Below, one piece after another: positions 14,826-24,040 of a DNA stretch of 58,703 bases. The notes beneath the pieces were generated by a model, which did not search any database, was not told where the DNA came from, and saw only the letters and a list, made by a program, of their open reading frames with translations. The DNA is from an uncultured Paracoccaceae bacterium (GTDB lineage: Bacteria > Pseudomonadota > Alphaproteobacteria > Rhodobacterales > Rhodobacteraceae), in assembly GCA_937138255.1 (NCBI GenBank), contig CAKZOU010000036.1, positions 1 through 58,703 of the forward strand, written 5' to 3'. The position numbers were made by a program, and so were the translations under genes. Numbering within the stretch: position 1 is the first letter of the stretch; the number at the start of each line of letters is the position of its first letter.

Positions 14826-17333
14826 ATGAAGACCCATGTCAAAGCCCTTGTCGTTGGCGGTGGCGCCATCGGCACCTCGATCGCCTATCACCTCGCCAAG
14901 GCGGGCTGGGAGGATGTGATGCTTTTGGAGCGGGACGAACTGACCTCGGGTTCGACCTGGCACGCTGCGGGCCTCTTGCCGCTCTTCAACATGGGCTATG
15001 CAACGACCCACATCCACAAATATTCGGTCGATTATTACAAGGCGCTCGAGGCAGAGACCGGGCTCAACGCCGGTTTCTATGTGGTGGGCAATCTGCGCAT
15101 GGCCCAGTCCCAGGACCGGATGGACGAGTTCATGCTCTATTCCTCGGTCGCCGAGACCGCGGATGTCTATCACGAGTTCCTGACGCCCGCGCAGATCAAG
15201 GAGCGCTGGCCCTTGGTGCGCACCGAAGACCTCAGAGGCGCGCTTTTCCATCCGCAGGACGGCTATATCAACCCGGCCGATGTGACCATGGCGATGGCCA
15301 AGGGTGCGCGGCAGCGTGGCGTGATCATCGAGCGCAAGTGGCAGGTCGATGGCTATGTCTGGACCGGGTCGGAATGGCGCGTGACCTGCACCAAGATGGT
15401 CGAAAAGGGCGGCAACCTTCTGCCTTCGGACGAGCAGGTTGTGATCACCGCCGAACATGTCGTTACCGCCACCGGCAATCACGCCCAACGCACCGCGAAG
15501 CTCCTGGGCCTCCGTATTCCGGCGATACCGGTTGAGCACCAGTATATCGTCACCGAGCCGGATCCCGAGCTGGTCGCCTATCGTGAGGCAGGCAATCCAC
15601 AGCATCCGGTTTTGCGGGATGCCGATGCCAAGTGGTATGTCCGCGAAGAGCGCGGCGGCTGGATCCTCGGGCCCTATGAGCGCAACGCTCCGGCGCGGTT
15701 TGAATATGGCGTGCCCGACAGCTTCCGCGCCGACCTTTTCCCGCTCGATCTGGAGCGGATCGAAGAGGAATATATGTCGATGATCCACCGCATCCCCTCG
15801 TCGGAGACGGTGGGCCTGAAGGACGATTTCAACGGGCCGATCTGCTATACGCCCGATGGCAACCCGCTTGTCGGCCCCGCTCCGGGCCTGCGGAATATGT
15901 GGCTGGCCGAGGGCTTCTCCTTCGGGATCACCGCCGCGGGCGGCACAGGCTATTATCTGGCGCAGATGATGGTCGAGGGCGAGGCCGAGATCGACATGGC
16001 GAGCCTTGATCCCAAGCGTTACGGCTCGTGGATGACGACCGAATACGGGGCGCGCAAGAACGAGGAGTGCTATGAGCACGTCTATATCCTGCACCACCCC
16101 GACGAAGAGCGCGAGGCCTGCCGGCCCTTGCGCACAGCACCCGTCTATGATCGCCAGAAAGCGCTGGGCGCGCAGTTCGGGCAGGTGAATGGCTGGGAGC
16201 GGCCCAACTATTACGGGCCTCTCGATGCGGCGGAGGATTTCGATCACAATGCCCGCAGCTTCCGCCGTGGCGGCTGGTGGCAATATGCGGTCGAAGAGGC
16301 CAAGGCGATCCGCGAGGGCGTGGGCGTGATTGATGCAACCGCCTTCACCAAGCACGTCGTCAAAGGCCCCGGCGCGACCGCCTTCCTTGACTGGTTCACT
16401 TGCAACAAGCTGCCCAAGATCGGCCGGATCAACCTGACCTATGCGCTGACGGCTGCCGGGACGACGCGGACGGAATACACGATCGTGCGGCGCGGCGAGA
16501 ACGACTATTACCTCGTCTCGGCCGGTGCCTGGACCGACTATGACGCCGATTTCCTGCGCAAGGCGGCCGAGGATAAGGCGGCTGAGTTTGGCTATATCGA
16601 GATCCAGAACGTGACGACCCAATATGGCGTTTTCGCCATTGCCGGGCCGAAATCGCGCGATGTTCTGAAAGAGCTGATCAAGGATGCCGATCCGGAGAGC
16701 GCGCTGTCGAACAAGCGCTTCCCGTGGCTTTCGGCGCAGCGGATCGAATTGGGGATGTGTCCGGTCGATGCGATCCGTGTGGCCTATACGGGCGAGCTGG
16801 GGTGGGAGTTGCATCACCCGATCGAGATGCAGCGCTATCTCTGGGATCAGCTGATGGCGGCTGGCGCCAAGCACGGGCTGAAGCTTGTGGGCGCGCGGGC
16901 GCAGAACTGGCTGCGGCAGGAGAAGAGCTATCGCGCCTTCGGGACCGAACTGGGCCGTGACGCGACCCCGCTTGAGGCCGATTTGCCGCGGTTTGTGGAT
17001 CTGTCGAAGGACTTCCACGGCAAGGCGGCGATGGAGGCCACGGGTATCCGTTCCAAATGCGTGACCGTGCTGATCGACGGGCCGGCGGATGCCGACCCTT
17101 GGGGCAAGGAGGCGCTGATTGATCCGGCGACGGGGGCGAAGGTCGGGCGTCTGACGTCGGGCGGCTACTCGGTGGTCTTCGGCAAGCAGATCGGCATGGG
17201 CTATGTGTCGGTCGAGAAGGCCGAGGTGGGCACCAAGCTCAAGGTGCGGATGATGCGCGAGTTGTGGGATGCCGAGGTGGTGCAGGACAGCCCCTACGAT
17301 CCCGCCAACGCCAATATCCGCGTGGACGGCTAA
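14826..17333 (+). CDS. FAD-dependent oxidoreductase with GcvT domain (dimethylglycine/sarcosine dehydrogenase type)
   Basis: The 835-aa protein joins an N-terminal DAO-type flavin domain and a C-terminal aminomethyltransferase (GcvT) fold. The first has GGGAIGTSIAYHLAKAG at 11-27 and the covalent-FAD type motif STWHAAGL with His46. The second runs from about residue 430 to 825 and includes AYTGELGWELHHP and LTSGGYSVVFGKQIGMGYV. Dimethylglycine and sarcosine dehydrogenases share this layout; they demethylate glycine-betaine breakdown products and pass the methyl group to tetrahydrofolate. The exact substrate (dimethylglycine, sarcosine or related methylamines) cannot be told. The ATG at 14826 has CGGGAG upstream. 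Roseobacters commonly carry several paralogues. Confidence 0.9.
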   Translation: MKTHVKALVVGGGAIGTSIAYHLAKAGWEDVMLLERDELTSGSTWHAAGLLPLFNMGYATTHIHKYSVDYYKALEAETGLNAGFYVVGNLRMAQSQDRMDEFMLYSSVAETADVYHEFLTPAQIKERWPLVRTEDLRGALFHPQDGYINPADVTMAMAKGARQRGVIIERKWQVDGYVWTGSEWRVTCTKMVEKGGNLLPSDEQVVITAEHVVTATGNHAQRTAKLLGLRIPAIPVEHQYIVTEPDPELVAYREAGNPQHPVLRDADAKWYVREERGGWILGPYERNAPARFEYGVPDSFRADLFPLDLERIEEEYMSMIHRIPSSETVGLKDDFNGPICYTPDGNPLVGPAPGLRNMWLAEGFSFGITAAGGTGYYLAQMMVEGEAEIDMASLDPKRYGSWMTTEYGARKNEECYEHVYILHHPDEEREACRPLRTAPVYDRQKALGAQFGQVNGWERPNYYGPLDAAEDFDHNARSFRRGGWWQYAVEEAKAIREGVGVIDATAFTKHVVKGPGATAFLDWFTCNKLPKIGRINLTYALTAAGTTRTEYTIVRRGENDYYLVSAGAWTDYDADFLRKAAEDKAAEFGYIEIQNVTTQYGVFAIAGPKSRDVLKELIKDADPESALSNKRFPWLSAQRIELGMCPVDAIRVAYTGELGWELHHPIEMQRYLWDQLMAAGAKHGLKLVGARAQNWLRQEKSYRAFGTELGRDATPLEADLPRFVDLSKDFHGKAAMEATGIRSKCVTVLIDGPADADPWGKEALIDPATGAKVGRLTSGGYSVVFGKQIGMGYVSVEKAEVGTKLKVRMMRELWDAEVVQDSPYDPANANIRVDG

Positions 17334-17341
17334 CGGATAGG

Positions 17342-17394
17342 CCGGGGGCTTCGCGCCCCCGGACCCCCGCGGAGTATTTCGGGCCAAAAGAAGA
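17342..17394 (+). repeat. Dispersed palindromic repeat, copy 3
   Basis: A perfect hairpin CCGGGGGC/GCCCCCGG (17342-17362) is followed by ACCCCCGCGGAGTATTTCG and GGCCAAAAGAAGA (17363-17394). It sits between the convergent stops of the DMGDH-like and FAD-oxidoreductase genes, where it could act as a terminator. Confidence 0.75.
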
Positions 17395-18474
17395 TCAGGC
17401 GAAGCGGGCGGGCGAGAGGGCCGCGACGGTTTTTCCGTCTAGCTCGGGTTGGCGGCCGGCGACGAGATCGGCCACGAGCGCGCTTGCGGCGGGGCTTGTC
17501 TGGAAGCCGTAGCCGCCTTGGCCGGCGGACCAGACGAAGCTTGGATCGCGGGCATCGGGGCCGAGGACGAGTTGGCGGTCGGGCGCGAAGGTGCGCAGGC
17601 CCGCCCAGCTTGAGAGGAGCCGGGTGACGGGCGTTTGCATATGCTCTTCGTAGCGGGCGATGCCTTCGGCGAGGGTCATGTCGTCGGCGAAGGCGTCATG
17701 CGGTTCCATCAGGACCTCTTCGGCAGGCGAGACGATGAGGGCGCCGGCGTCGGGCTTGGCGTACCATGTCTCGCCCGCGCCGAAGATCATCGGCCAGCCC
17801 GAGACATCGGCGCCGCCGGGGGCGGGGATGCGGCCCATGGAGCGGCGGTAGGGGGTGAAGCCGATTGTCGGGATGCCGGCCATTTCAGCGACCCTGTCGG
17901 CCCAGGATCCGGCGGCGTTGACAAGGATCTGGGCGGTGATCGTCTCGCCCGTGGTCAGCTCGACCTCCCAATCGCTGCGGGTCTTGCGGATGGCGCGGAC
18001 CTCGGCCTTGGTCGATATCGTGCCGCCGTTTGCCCGAACTTCGCGGGCGAAGTTCTGCATCAGGCGGTCGGTGTCGATGTCCCAGGCGTGGGCGCCGTAG
18101 GCGGCCATGGTGAAACTTGCGGGGTTGAGATCGGGCCAGAGGGCGCGGGCGCGGTCCTTGTCGATCAGCGCAAGCTCCATCGCCGCCACATCGGCGTCGA
18201 ACGCGGCCTTGAGGTCGTCACCGGCGATCATCAGGAGGCCGCGCGGGGAGAGGACGCCGCCGTTTGCCTCGGCCAGATAGCGGTGGCTGGCGCGGTTGAG
18301 GGCGACGACGGCGGGCTTGCCGTAGCATTCCTCGAAGAGCGCGGCGGAGCGGCCGGAGGTGTGATAGCCAAGCGCCGTTTCGCGTTCGAGGAGGCGCACT
18401 TCGCCCAAATTCGAAAGGCGCGCGGCGGCGGAGAGGCCGGCGATGCCGCCGCCAATGACGAGGACATCGGTCAT
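17395..18474 (-). CDS. FAD-binding oxidoreductase, DAO family (glycine/D-amino-acid oxidase-like)
   Basis: This 359-aa protein begins with the Rossmann motif VIGGGIAGLSAA (residues 6-17), followed by HTSGRSAALFEECYG, ILVNAAGSWADRVAEMAG and the C-terminal SAGQGGYGFQTSPAA flavin loop. It belongs to the D-amino-acid oxidase/L-2-hydroxyglutarate oxidase superfamily; the substrate is unknown. It overlaps the aldo/keto reductase gene upstream by an ATGA (18471-18474), so the two are one unit. The ATG at 18474 was chosen because earlier in-frame codons lie inside that gene and do not resemble the family. Confidence 0.85.
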   Translation of the reverse strand: MTDVLVIGGGIAGLSAAARLSNLGEVRLLERETALGYHTSGRSAALFEECYGKPAVVALNRASHRYLAEANGGVLSPRGLLMIAGDDLKAAFDADVAAMELALIDKDRARALWPDLNPASFTMAAYGAHAWDIDTDRLMQNFAREVRANGGTISTKAEVRAIRKTRSDWEVELTTGETITAQILVNAAGSWADRVAEMAGIPTIGFTPYRRSMGRIPAPGGADVSGWPMIFGAGETWYAKPDAGALIVSPAEEVLMEPHDAFADDMTLAEGIARYEEHMQTPVTRLLSSWAGLRTFAPDRQLVLGPDARDPSFVWSAGQGGYGFQTSPAASALVADLVAGRQPELDGKTVAALSPARFA

Positions 18475-19406
18475 TGTTCTTCCAGTCGGTCGGTGGCGAG
18501 AGGCGGGGTCGGGGTCAGGGCGGCGATGCGGGCGTAAAGCTCGGGCGAAAGATCGAAGCCGATGGCGGCGAGCGAGGGGGCGAGCTGGCCTGCCGAGCGG
18601 GCCGATATGATCGGGCGGGGCTTTGCGGGATGGGCCGCGACCCAAGCCACGGCGAGGGTGGCGGGGGCCACGCCCTGTTCGCGGGCGAGGCCTGCGAAAT
18701 CGGCCGCGGCCTTGTGCATCCAGTCCTGGCCGTAGCGCGAGGTATACATCGGGTCTTCAGTCAGGCGGCCCGTCCCGCCCGCGGCGTATTTGCCGGTGAG
18801 GAGGCCGCCGCCGAGGGGCGAATAGGGGCAGACGGCCATGCTCTGATCCATCGCCATGGGCAGGATCTCGACCTCGGCCTGCCGTTTGACGAGGTTGTAC
18901 ATGGGCTGGATCACGTCGATCCGCGTGCCGAGGCTTTGCGCCACTGCTTGCGCCTTCATCACCTGCCACGCGGCATAGTTCGACACGCCGATATGGCGGA
19001 TTTGCCCCGCCTCTTGCAGCTCGGCGAGGGTCGAGAAGGTTTCCTCAAGCTCGGTCTCATTGTCCCAGCGGTGGAGGTAGAGAAGATCGACCTCGTCCAT
19101 CCGAAGCTGGCTTCGGCAGACGTCGAACTGGGCGCGGATGTTCTCGCGCCCGCAGCCGCCCGCGTAGGCCACTTTGGTGGCGAGGAAGATCTTGTCGCGC
19201 TCGGGCCGGACAAAGCCGCCGAGGAGCTTTTCCGCCTCGCCTTGGGTATAGCGCACGGCGGTATCGAAGTGGTTGAGGCCGGCAGCGCGGGCGGCGTCAT
19301 ACATCCGGCGGCTTTCCACTGCATCGGCGCGCCCGCCGAATTGCATCGTGCCAAGGGGGAAGCCATCTGCGAGGGCGCCGGAACGGGTGGTGAGGGTGGT
19401 TGTCAT
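18471..19406 (-). CDS. Aldo/keto reductase
   Basis: This 311-aa TIM-barrel protein shows the catalytic tetrad in order: Asp and Tyr in HFDTAVRYTQGEAE, Lys in LATKVAY, and His in LLYLHRWD. Further family motifs are IRHIGVSNYAAWQV and PYSPLGGGLLTGKY. It should reduce aldehydes or ketones with NADPH in the cytosol. It is translationally coupled to the downstream FAD oxidoreductase, which suggests they act on the same unidentified metabolite, perhaps linked to the methylamine-type flavoprotein next door. Confidence 0.9.
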   Translation of the reverse strand: MTTTLTTRSGALADGFPLGTMQFGGRADAVESRRMYDAARAAGLNHFDTAVRYTQGEAEKLLGGFVRPERDKIFLATKVAYAGGCGRENIRAQFDVCRSQLRMDEVDLLYLHRWDNETELEETFSTLAELQEAGQIRHIGVSNYAAWQVMKAQAVAQSLGTRIDVIQPMYNLVKRQAEVEILPMAMDQSMAVCPYSPLGGGLLTGKYAAGGTGRLTEDPMYTSRYGQDWMHKAAADFAGLAREQGVAPATLAVAWVAAHPAKPRPIISARSAGQLAPSLAAIGFDLSPELYARIAALTPTPPLATDRLEEQ

Positions 19407-19424
19407 GGCGGGAAATTGCGGGAG

Positions 19425-19449
19425 CCGGGGGGTAAAGACAAGCCCCCGG
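19425..19449 (-). terminator. Possible terminator hairpin after sqr
   Basis: CCGGGGG (19425-19431) can pair with CCCCCGG (19443-19449) around an 11-base loop, downstream of the sqr stop on the minus strand. No T-tract follows, so this is weak. Confidence 0.3.
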
Positions 19450-19479
19450 GCCCTGTTATTCTTGCGCCAACGTCGCCGG

Positions 19480-20763
19480 TCAGGACTTGCGGACGGCTTT
19501 CAGCTTTTCGATGCCCATCGCGTTGAGGGCGGCCTTTTCATAGAAGGTCTCGCTCTTGCCGCGCTTGACCTTGGCCATGAAGTATTTCTCGAAGGCGACC
19601 TTGGCGGTATGGACCCAGCGCCCGTGCGACGACCAGTTGACGTTGCGCGGCGGGATCTGCGGCTGGGCGACAAAGGCCACGCCCTTGGTGCCGAAATCGG
19701 CAAGGCAGAAGGCGTTCCATGTGCCCTCGTGGCCCGGCTCCTGGCCGCGCAGGATCTGGCCGATGTTCTTGGCGGTGGCTGTCACCATCGATTCGATCAT
19801 GAAGCCGGTTTTCGGCACGCCGCAAGGCACGGGGGTTGGCCCGGTGGGCGGGATCGCGACGCAGACGCCGACGGCGAAGATATTCTTGAACTTGGGGTTC
19901 TGCTGGTGCTTGTCGACGATGGTAAAGCCGCGCGGGTTCGACAGGCCCTCGATGCCGGAAACCGCTGGAATGCCGCGGAAGGCGGGCAGCATCATCGAAT
20001 AGCCGAACGGCAGGTCGACCTCGCCTTTGGACGAGCCGTCGTCGTTGATCTGCTCGACGGTCATCTTGCCCTTCTCGACCTTCTTGACCTTGGTCGAGGT
20101 CATCCACTTGATGTGGTGCTCGCGCATCTCGCTTTCGAGAAGGCCCTTGGTATCGCCCACGCCATCAAGGCCAAGGTGGCCGATATAGGGTTCGGCGGTG
20201 ACGAAGGTCATCGGCACCTTGTCGCGGATCTTGCGCTTGCGCAGCTCGGTATCGAGCTGGAAGAGGAATTCATAGGCAGGGCCATAGCAGGAAGCGCCTT
20301 GCACGGCGCCGACGATGATCGGGGCGGGGTTCTTGCAGAATTCCTCGAAGGCCTTGTGCGCGTCTTCGGCGTGATCGACGTGGCAGATCGACTGGGTAAA
20401 GCCATCGGGGCCGAGGCCTTCGATCTCGTCGAAGGCGAGGTCGGGGCCGGTGGCGATCACGAGGTAATCATAGCTCACATCGGTGCCGTCAATCAGGCGA
20501 ATGCGGTTTTCCTCGGGAAAGACCTTCTCGGCAGCGACCGGTTTGAAATCGATGCCCTTTCGCTTGTAGGTCGGGGCAAGATCGGTCGAGATCGACTTGC
20601 GGTCGCGCCAGCCGACGGCCACCCAAGGGTTGGAGGGCACGAAGTGATACTTGGGGTCTTTTGTAATGACGGTGATCTTGTCGCCGCTGCTGATTTCATC
20701 GGCCAGCTCGTAGGCCATGATCGAGCCGCCCAGTCCCGCGCCGAGGACAACGATATGCGCCAT
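19480..20763 (-). CDS. sqr: Sulfide:quinone oxidoreductase
   Basis: This 427-aa flavoprotein has VVLGAGLGGSIMAYEL at the N-terminus and three cysteines placed like those of structurally known type I SQRs: C127 (QSICHVDH), C159 (GASCYGPAYEF) and C353 (AFCLADFGTKG). NIFAVGVCVAIPP and PKTGFMIESMV complete the family signature. It oxidises sulfide to sulfane sulfur at the cytoplasmic membrane and passes electrons to quinone. The C-terminal amphipathic region (about 385-427) probably inserts into the membrane. Its promoter shares an AT-rich motif with the rhodanese gene at 12.4 kb, a natural sulfur-acceptor partner. GGGAGGG precedes the ATG. Confidence 0.93.
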   Translation of the reverse strand: MAHIVVLGAGLGGSIMAYELADEISSGDKITVITKDPKYHFVPSNPWVAVGWRDRKSISTDLAPTYKRKGIDFKPVAAEKVFPEENRIRLIDGTDVSYDYLVIATGPDLAFDEIEGLGPDGFTQSICHVDHAEDAHKAFEEFCKNPAPIIVGAVQGASCYGPAYEFLFQLDTELRKRKIRDKVPMTFVTAEPYIGHLGLDGVGDTKGLLESEMREHHIKWMTSTKVKKVEKGKMTVEQINDDGSSKGEVDLPFGYSMMLPAFRGIPAVSGIEGLSNPRGFTIVDKHQQNPKFKNIFAVGVCVAIPPTGPTPVPCGVPKTGFMIESMVTATAKNIGQILRGQEPGHEGTWNAFCLADFGTKGVAFVAQPQIPPRNVNWSSHGRWVHTAKVAFEKYFMAKVKRGKSETFYEKAALNAMGIEKLKAVRKS

Positions 20764-20800
20764 AGTTCATCCCTCCCATGAGTGCGGCGTTGCGCACGAA

Positions 20801-20827
20801 ATTATATCTGTGAAGCCTAATATATGC
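20801..20827 (-). promoter_or_regulatory. sqr promoter with AT-rich half-site
   Basis: On the minus strand a perfect TATAAT (20806-20801) is preceded, at the position of a poor -35 box, by GCATATATTAG (20827-20817). That element resembles CATATATATTAG in the rhodanese promoter. The second half-site is degenerate, so shared control is plausible but unproven. Confidence 0.5.
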
Positions 20828-20858
20828 TGATTGAAGGCCTGTCTTTGATGTCGGTCAA

Positions 20859-20890
20859 TAAAAAAAGGCCCGCCGGAAACCGACGGGCCT
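20859..20890 (-). terminator. Rho-independent terminator of the xdh-transporter operon
   Basis: AGGCCCG (20866-20872) pairs with CGGGCCT (20884-20890). On the minus strand the stem is followed by a run of seven T plus TATT. This is the clearest intrinsic terminator in the first half of the window. Confidence 0.85.
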
Positions 20891-20913
20891 GAGTTTCACA
20901 ACAGGTCCGAGGA

Positions 20914-21996
20914 TCAGCTCGGAATGTCGCCGTCAATGCCTTCGACATAGAAGTTAAGACCGGCAAGGGTGCCGTCGTCGGCGGTCTCGCCCTCGGCCAG
21001 CCATGCCGAGCCGTCCTGCTTGTTGAGCGGGCCGGTGAACGGGTGGTAGGCGCCCGAAGCGATCGAGTCGCGCAGGGCTTCGGCGCTGGCTTTCACATCG
21101 GCCGGAACAGCGTCCGAAATCTCGCCGATACCAACCATGCCGCGGCCGATGCCGTCCCAGGTGTCGACGCTGGTCCAGGTGCCGTCCATGACAGCCTGGG
21201 TGCGTTCGACATAGTAGGGCGCCCAGTTGTCGATGATCGACGAGACGCGCGGCATCGGGGCGTATTCGCCCATGTCCGAGGCCTGGCCGAAGGTATAGAC
21301 GTTGCCGGCGGCCTGAGCGGCAGCCTGCGGCGCGGTCGAGTCGGTGTGCTGCAGGATCACGTCGCAGCCCTGCTCGATGAGCACCTTGGCGGCGTCGGCT
21401 TCCTTGGCCGGATCGAACCAGGTAAAGGCCCAGACGATCTTGAACTCGACATCCGGGTTGACCTTGCGGGCATGGATGAAGGCCGAGTTGATGCCGCGGA
21501 TAACTTCGGGGATCGGGAAAGAGCCGATGTAGCCGATCTTGTTCGACTTGGTCAGGTTGCCGGCAATGTGGCCCTGAACCGCGCGGCCTTCGTAGAAGCG
21601 GGCCGAATAGGTCGAGACGTTGTCGGCGCGCAGATAGCCGGTGGCATGCTCGAATTTCACATCCGGGAACTTGGCGGCGACGTTCATCGTCGATTCCATG
21701 TAACCGAAGGAAGTGGTGAAGATGAGGTCTGCACCGCCAAGAACCATCTGGGTCAGAACGCGCTCGGCGTCGGGGCCTTCAGGCACGTTTTCGGCATAGA
21801 CCGTCTCGACGGCATCGCCAAAGGCGGCCTCGACGGCAAGGCGGCCGTTGTTGTGTTCAAATGTCCAGCCGCCGTCGCCGATCGGGCCGACGAAGACGAA
21901 ACCGACCTTGGTCTTGTCTTGCGCGCGGGCCGGGAGGCCCATCATCGCCAATGTGGCTGCGCCAGCGCCGCTGGCAAGAAGCGTTCTTCTTTTCAC
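20914..21996 (-). CDS. BMP family ABC transporter substrate-binding protein (nucleoside/purine type)
   Basis: The 360-aa protein starts with a signal peptide containing KRRTLL and ending ARAQ (about residue 25). The mature part is a BMP/PnrA-like binding domain with VGFVFVGPIGDGGWTFEHN, TTSFGYM, IGYIGSFPIPEVIRGIN and DVILQHTD. Family members bind purine nucleosides or bases in the periplasm. It is the last gene of the minus-strand run xdhA-xdhB-xdhC-ATPase-permease-permease-BMP, 45 bases after the second permease, and is followed by a strong terminator. Its position beside xanthine dehydrogenase suggests a purine substrate. Confidence 0.92.
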   Translation of the reverse strand: MKRRTLLASGAGAATLAMMGLPARAQDKTKVGFVFVGPIGDGGWTFEHNNGRLAVEAAFGDAVETVYAENVPEGPDAERVLTQMVLGGADLIFTTSFGYMESTMNVAAKFPDVKFEHATGYLRADNVSTYSARFYEGRAVQGHIAGNLTKSNKIGYIGSFPIPEVIRGINSAFIHARKVNPDVEFKIVWAFTWFDPAKEADAAKVLIEQGCDVILQHTDSTAPQAAAQAAGNVYTFGQASDMGEYAPMPRVSSIIDNWAPYYVERTQAVMDGTWTSVDTWDGIGRGMVGIGEISDAVPADVKASAEALRDSIASGAYHPFTGPLNKQDGSAWLAEGETADDGTLAGLNFYVEGIDGDIPS

Positions 21997-22041
21997 TTTT
22001 CAACTCCCGTTTGTTGGGGCCTTGCCCCGGTTAATTTGGCC

Positions 22042-22956
22042 TCAGCGAGAGGCATGGAAAATCTTGCCGAGGGATCCCGGCGCTCGCCCTGCCGACATGA
22101 GCACAAGGACGAGGATGGTTGCAATATACGGCGACATTGCAAGGTATTCGACAGGGATCGCAATGCCAGCCGCCTGAAGGTTGAGTTGGAGCACGGTGAC
22201 GCCGCCGAAGAGATAGGCGCCGATCAGAAGGCGCCACGGCCGCCACGAGGCGAAGACCACGATGGCAAGGGCAATCCAGCCCGCGCCTGCGGTCATGCCG
22301 TCGGTCCATTGGGGAACACGCACAAGGCTGATATAGGCCCCGCCAAGCCCTGCACAGGCGCCGCCAAAGGCGATGGCCATGATACGGATGCGGATGACGT
22401 GATAGCCCAGCGCATGGGCGGCTTCGTGGTTTTCACCTACGGCCCGAAGGATCAGGCCGGCACGGCTGTATTTCAGGAAATACCAGGTTCCGGCAATCAG
22501 GCCGATCCCCACATAGACCATCGGATCATGGCTGAACAGGATCGGGCCAAGCACCGGAATATCGCTGATCACGGGGATATCGATCCGGGGAAACTCGGGT
22601 GCCTTGATGCCGTTGTAGCCCTGCCCCAGAAGCGCCGAGAGGCCGAGGCCAAAGAGGGTGAGGGCAAGGCCGGTGGCAACCTGATTGGACAGAAGGAACT
22701 GAGTCAAAAAGGCAAAGAGAAGCGAGAGCCCCGCCCCTCCCGCCGCCGCGGCGACAAATCCGATCCAGGGCGAGCCGGTGGTGACGGTGGCGATGAAGCC
22801 GGTGATGGCGCCGGTGATCATCATGCCCTCGACACCGAGGTTCAAAACGCCCGCGCGCTCGACGATAAGTTCGCCCGCTGCCGCAAGGATGATCGGCGTG
22901 GCCGCGACCATGAGCGAAGCGAGAAGGAGGATCGGGTTGATCGAGGAAAAGTCCAT
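22042..22956 (-). CDS. Nucleoside/purine ABC transporter permease (second)
   Basis: This 304-aa integral membrane protein has multiple hydrophobic helices and the BPD_transp_2 family signature [19 protein letters not shown] near the N-terminus and [17 protein letters not shown] in the cytoplasmic loop. It pairs with the upstream permease (4-base gap) to form the channel of a BMP-dependent importer like NupPQ/YufPQ. The ATG at 22956 follows GGAG; an earlier in-frame start would overlap the first permease. Confidence 0.92.
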   Translation of the reverse strand: MDFSSINPILLLASLMVAATPIILAAAGELIVERAGVLNLGVEGMMITGAITGFIATVTTGSPWIGFVAAAAGGAGLSLLFAFLTQFLLSNQVATGLALTLFGLGLSALLGQGYNGIKAPEFPRIDIPVISDIPVLGPILFSHDPMVYVGIGLIAGTWYFLKYSRAGLILRAVGENHEAAHALGYHVIRIRIMAIAFGGACAGLGGAYISLVRVPQWTDGMTAGAGWIALAIVVFASWRPWRLLIGAYLFGGVTVLQLNLQAAGIAIPVEYLAMSPYIATILVLVLMSAGRAPGSLGKIFHASR

Positions 22957-22960
22957 CTGA

Positions 22961-24040
22961 TTACTCCGTCTTGCCAAAGCGTATGCGGTAGGAGGTCATG
23001 ACATCGACCGCGAGGAGGAAGAACAAAAGCATCCCCTGGAACAGCTGGATCGCCGCGCCGGGAAGGCCGAGGCTCAACTGCGCCAACTCGCCGCCGATAT
23101 AGGTCAGCGCCATCAGGAGGCCGGCGATCAGGATGCCCACCGGATGCAGGCGGCCAAGGAAGGCCACGATGATCGCCGTAAAGCCGTAGCCGACGTTGAA
23201 ATCGATGCTGACACGGCCCGCTGGGCCCGAAACCTCGAACATGCCCGCAGCCCCTGCCAGCGCGCCTGAGATAAGCAGACAGACAAAGATCAGCCGACCG
23301 GCATCGACACCGGCAAACCCTGCGGCGCGCGGGCTTTGGCCGGCAAGCCGCACGTCAAAGCCGAAGCGGTGACGGGCGAGGATGAAATAGGCAAAGATCA
23401 CCGCAGTGAGCGCCGCCATGACCCCCCAGTGAACCCCGGAATTTGCGACCAGTTCGAGGTTGGCCGATGACGGGTATTGCGACAGGTTCCGGCTTCCGGG
23501 GAAGCCGTGGCCATCGGGATTGCGCATGAGGTTCAGCGCCATCGACGCCTGAATGGCCTCGGCCACATAGACGAGCATCAAGGAGACGAGGATCTCGTTG
23601 GTTTTAAAGCGGATGCGCAGGAAGGCGGGGATTGCAGCCCAGACCATCCCCCCGGCAAAGCCCGCAAGGATCATCAAGGGGAAGATCAGCCAGCGCGCTT
23701 CCATTGGATAGAAGGCAAGGCCGGTGCCGGCGGCGGCCAGCGCGCCCATGATGTATTGACCCTCGGCGCCGATGTTCCAGATGCCCGCGCGAAAGCCGAA
23801 AGAAAGGCCGATGGCGATAAGGATCAGCGGGCCCGCTTTGATCAGAAGCTGGGGCCGCGAATAGGAGGCGAAATCGCCGAAAATCGGATCGTAAAAGATC
23901 GTCCGGATCGCCTCGAGCGGTGGTTTGCCAAGAAGGGCAAAGACGCCGCCGCCGACGATCATGGTGATCACGACCGCGAGGATCGGCGCGGCATAGACCC
24001 AGGCCTTGCTCGGCTGGGGGCGTTTCTCAAGCGTCAACAT
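22961..24040 (-). CDS. Nucleoside/purine ABC transporter permease (first)
   Basis: The 359-aa membrane protein has about nine hydrophobic helices, the motif FRAGIWNIGAEGQYIMGALAA typical of this permease family, and the loop RLAGQSPRAAGFAGVD. Its start (ATG 24040, GGAG upstream) overlaps the end of the ATPase gene by 14 bases. That overlap argues for coupled translation of the transporter subunits. An earlier start at 24070 lies deeper inside the ATPase gene and is less likely. Confidence 0.92.
   Translation of the reverse strand: MLTLEKRPQPSKAWVYAAPILAVVITMIVGGGVFALLGKPPLEAIRTIFYDPIFGDFASYSRPQLLIKAGPLILIAIGLSFGFRAGIWNIGAEGQYIMGALAAAGTGLAFYPMEARWLIFPLMILAGFAGGMVWAAIPAFLRIRFKTNEILVSLMLVYVAEAIQASMALNLMRNPDGHGFPGSRNLSQYPSSANLELVANSGVHWGVMAALTAVIFAYFILARHRFGFDVRLAGQSPRAAGFAGVDAGRLIFVCLLISGALAGAAGMFEVSGPAGRVSIDFNVGYGFTAIIVAFLGRLHPVGILIAGLLMALTYIGGELAQLSLGLPGAAIQLFQGMLLFFLLAVDVMTSYRIRFGKTE

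Noticed and set aside
14805-17387. 860-aa open frame opposite the DMGDH-like gene
   Set aside because: It mirrors the real gene over its full length and has shadow-type composition with no recognisable domain.
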